The notes beneath the pieces are model-generated. The model made no database searches, was not told the DNA's origin, and saw nothing but the letters and a program-made list of their open reading frames with translations. Below, piece after piece: positions 63,157 through 64,000 of a stretch of DNA of 64,000 bases. A program made the position numbers and the translations under genes. Origin of the DNA: Ignavibacteria bacterium (GTDB lineage: Bacteria; Bacteroidota; Ignavibacteria; Ignavibacteriales; Ignavibacteriaceae); the NCBI GenBank assembly GCA_030693705.1, contig JAUYAB010000041.1, positions 1 through 64,000 of the forward strand, written 5' to 3'. The first letter of the stretch is position 1. Each line of letters opens with the position of its first letter.

Positions 63157-63612
63157 ATGAAGAAAGAAATAAGTTTTTTATTAAATGGCGAAAGAAGAAC
63201 GATCGATGTTAGTTCATCCGAAATCCTTCTTGAAGTATTAAGAGACAGGCTCGGTCTTAACAGCCCCAAATGCGGCTGCGATAGAGGTGACTGCGGTACC
63301 TGCTCTGTAATGATCAACGGAAAAACCGTGCGCAGTTGTCTTATTCTTGCAATTGAAGTTGAAGATCAAGAAGTGGTAACGCTTGAAGGGATTATGCAAA
63401 ACGGATTAACTCCTTTGCAAGAATCCTTTCTCAAACACAATTCTTTTCAGTGCGGATTTTGCGCGCCGGGAGTAATTCTTTCAGCCACGGAACTTCTTGC
63501 AAAAAATCCTCATCCGAAAAAAGAAGAAATTCAAGAAGCGATTGCCGGGAATCTTTGCCGTTGTACCGGCTATTCTCCGATCATTGATGCAGTTGTTGAT
63601 TTAGTAAAATAA
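63157..63612 (+). CDS. Molybdenum hydroxylase 2Fe-2S subunit (CoxS/XdhC type)
   Basis: About 151 residues with two clusters: a plant-type ferredoxin site in CGCDRGDCGTC with a later Cys in RSC, and a helical-domain site in CGFCAPG and CRCTGY. The start is best placed at 63157: AGGAG lies 8 bases upstream, whereas the ATG at 63151 is only 2 bases after it. Confidence 0.94.
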   Translation: MKKEISFLLNGERRTIDVSSSEILLEVLRDRLGLNSPKCGCDRGDCGTCSVMINGKTVRSCLILAIEVEDQEVVTLEGIMQNGLTPLQESFLKHNSFQCGFCAPGVILSATELLAKNPHPKKEEIQEAIAGNLCRCTGYSPIIDAVVDLVK

Positions 63613-63626
63613 CGTTGAGAAAATTT

Positions 63627-64000
63627 ATGGACGAGTACAAATTTATTGGCAAATCTTCTGTTAGAGTTGATGGAAAAGTTAAGGTTTCCGGAGCCGCTCA
63701 ATTTATTGACGATCTGGATTTTGGACCGAATTTACTTTTTGCGGAAATTGTTGAAAGCAAATTTGCACACGCGATCATCAACTCGATTGATACCTCCGAA
63801 GCAGAAAAAATTCCCGGAGTTGTAAAAATTGTTACCGGAAAAGATTTCCCTTTCCGCTTTGGTCTCTATATGCACGACAGATATATTTTTGCACAAGACC
63901 GCGTAAGATTTGTTGGCGAGCAAGTTGCCGCCGTTATTGCAAGAGATGCCGTAACCGCTAAAGCCGCGGCTAAGCTTGTTAAAGTTGATTACACTGAATT
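63627..64000 (+). CDS. Molybdenum hydroxylase large subunit (CoxL/XdhA type), partial
   Basis: The ATG at 63627 opens a frame that runs off the window, giving about 124 residues. It has the family's N-terminal a/b hammerhead: IGKSSVRVDGKVKVSGAAQF, IPGVVKIVTGKDFP, FVGEQVAAVIARDAVTAKAA and VKVDY. The active-site Glu and molybdopterin motifs lie beyond 64000, so substrate class (xanthine, nicotinate, CO or other) cannot be judged. Confidence 0.92.
   Translation, partial: MDEYKFIGKSSVRVDGKVKVSGAAQFIDDLDFGPNLLFAEIVESKFAHAIINSIDTSEAEKIPGVVKIVTGKDFPFRFGLYMHDRYIFAQDRVRFVGEQVAAVIARDAVTAKAAAKLVKVDYTE

Overview
The window is a stretch of an AT-rich bacterial chromosome with long operons, many TPR proteins and both signal-peptide lipoproteins and outer-membrane proteins (a diderm). 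It combines flagellar genes with a secreted protein ending in a type IX secretion-like sorting domain (26821-29187), a secreted GH9 enzyme and TolC/RND systems. That mix best fits the Bacteroidota/Chlorobi group, most likely the motile Ignavibacteria. This is an inference from gene content; there is no rRNA in the window. I see no tRNA, rRNA, CRISPR array or transposase gene.

Layout. 1-2419: a dispersed repeat and a sigma-54 two-component pair (minus strand). 2691-16748: a TPR/coiled-coil membrane protein, then five very large TPR-linked glycosyltransferase/methyltransferase genes. 16769-20568: a flagellar filament cluster (flagellin, FliS, FliD, a small chaperone-like protein, FlgM-like) with a sigma-28-type promoter and, in the flagellin leader, two hairpins of the CsrA-binding type. 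20794-23202: sialate O-acetylesterase and a small membrane protein. 23368-26735: a signalling operon (small protein, HDOD, hybrid-PAS histidine kinase) behind another sigma-28-like promoter. 26821-31948: a CotH/lamin-tail secreted protein and a GH9-deacetylase fusion. 31949-33940: a gene-poor, repeat-rich segment with a 17-unit array of 21-bp repeats. 33941-40976: a defence island (HigBA, XRE-ImmA/DUF4411, AbiJ-like HEPN protein, a Type IIG-like restriction-methylase and a small protein with a beta-clamp-like tail). 41218-46963: a TolC-adaptor-RND export operon. 46990-52262: a minus-strand Spy-like/MacA/MacB/TolC operon. 52457-64000: a TrpF paralogue lacking its catalytic Cys, an acyl-CoA synthetase, and a tightly coupled catabolic operon that runs off the window.

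Two parts look most worth following. First, the flagellin leader at 16829-16881 carries two consecutive stem-loops, each with an ANGGAN hexaloop closed by C-G, the second holding the ribosome binding site; together with a FlgM-like gene and sigma-28-like sites this predicts a CsrA (and probably FliW) switch over flagellin translation. Second, the operon from 55319 joins a GNAT-like protein, a thiolase-family protein with Pro in place of the nucleophilic Cys, a DUF35 partner, the three proteins of the FdrA/DUF1116/DUF2877 carbamoyltransferase type, a cyclase-family amidohydrolase and a three-subunit molybdenum hydroxylase. This set suggests an uncharacterised pathway that breaks down an N-heterocycle and recovers carbamoyl phosphate, perhaps with a CoA-linked side branch.
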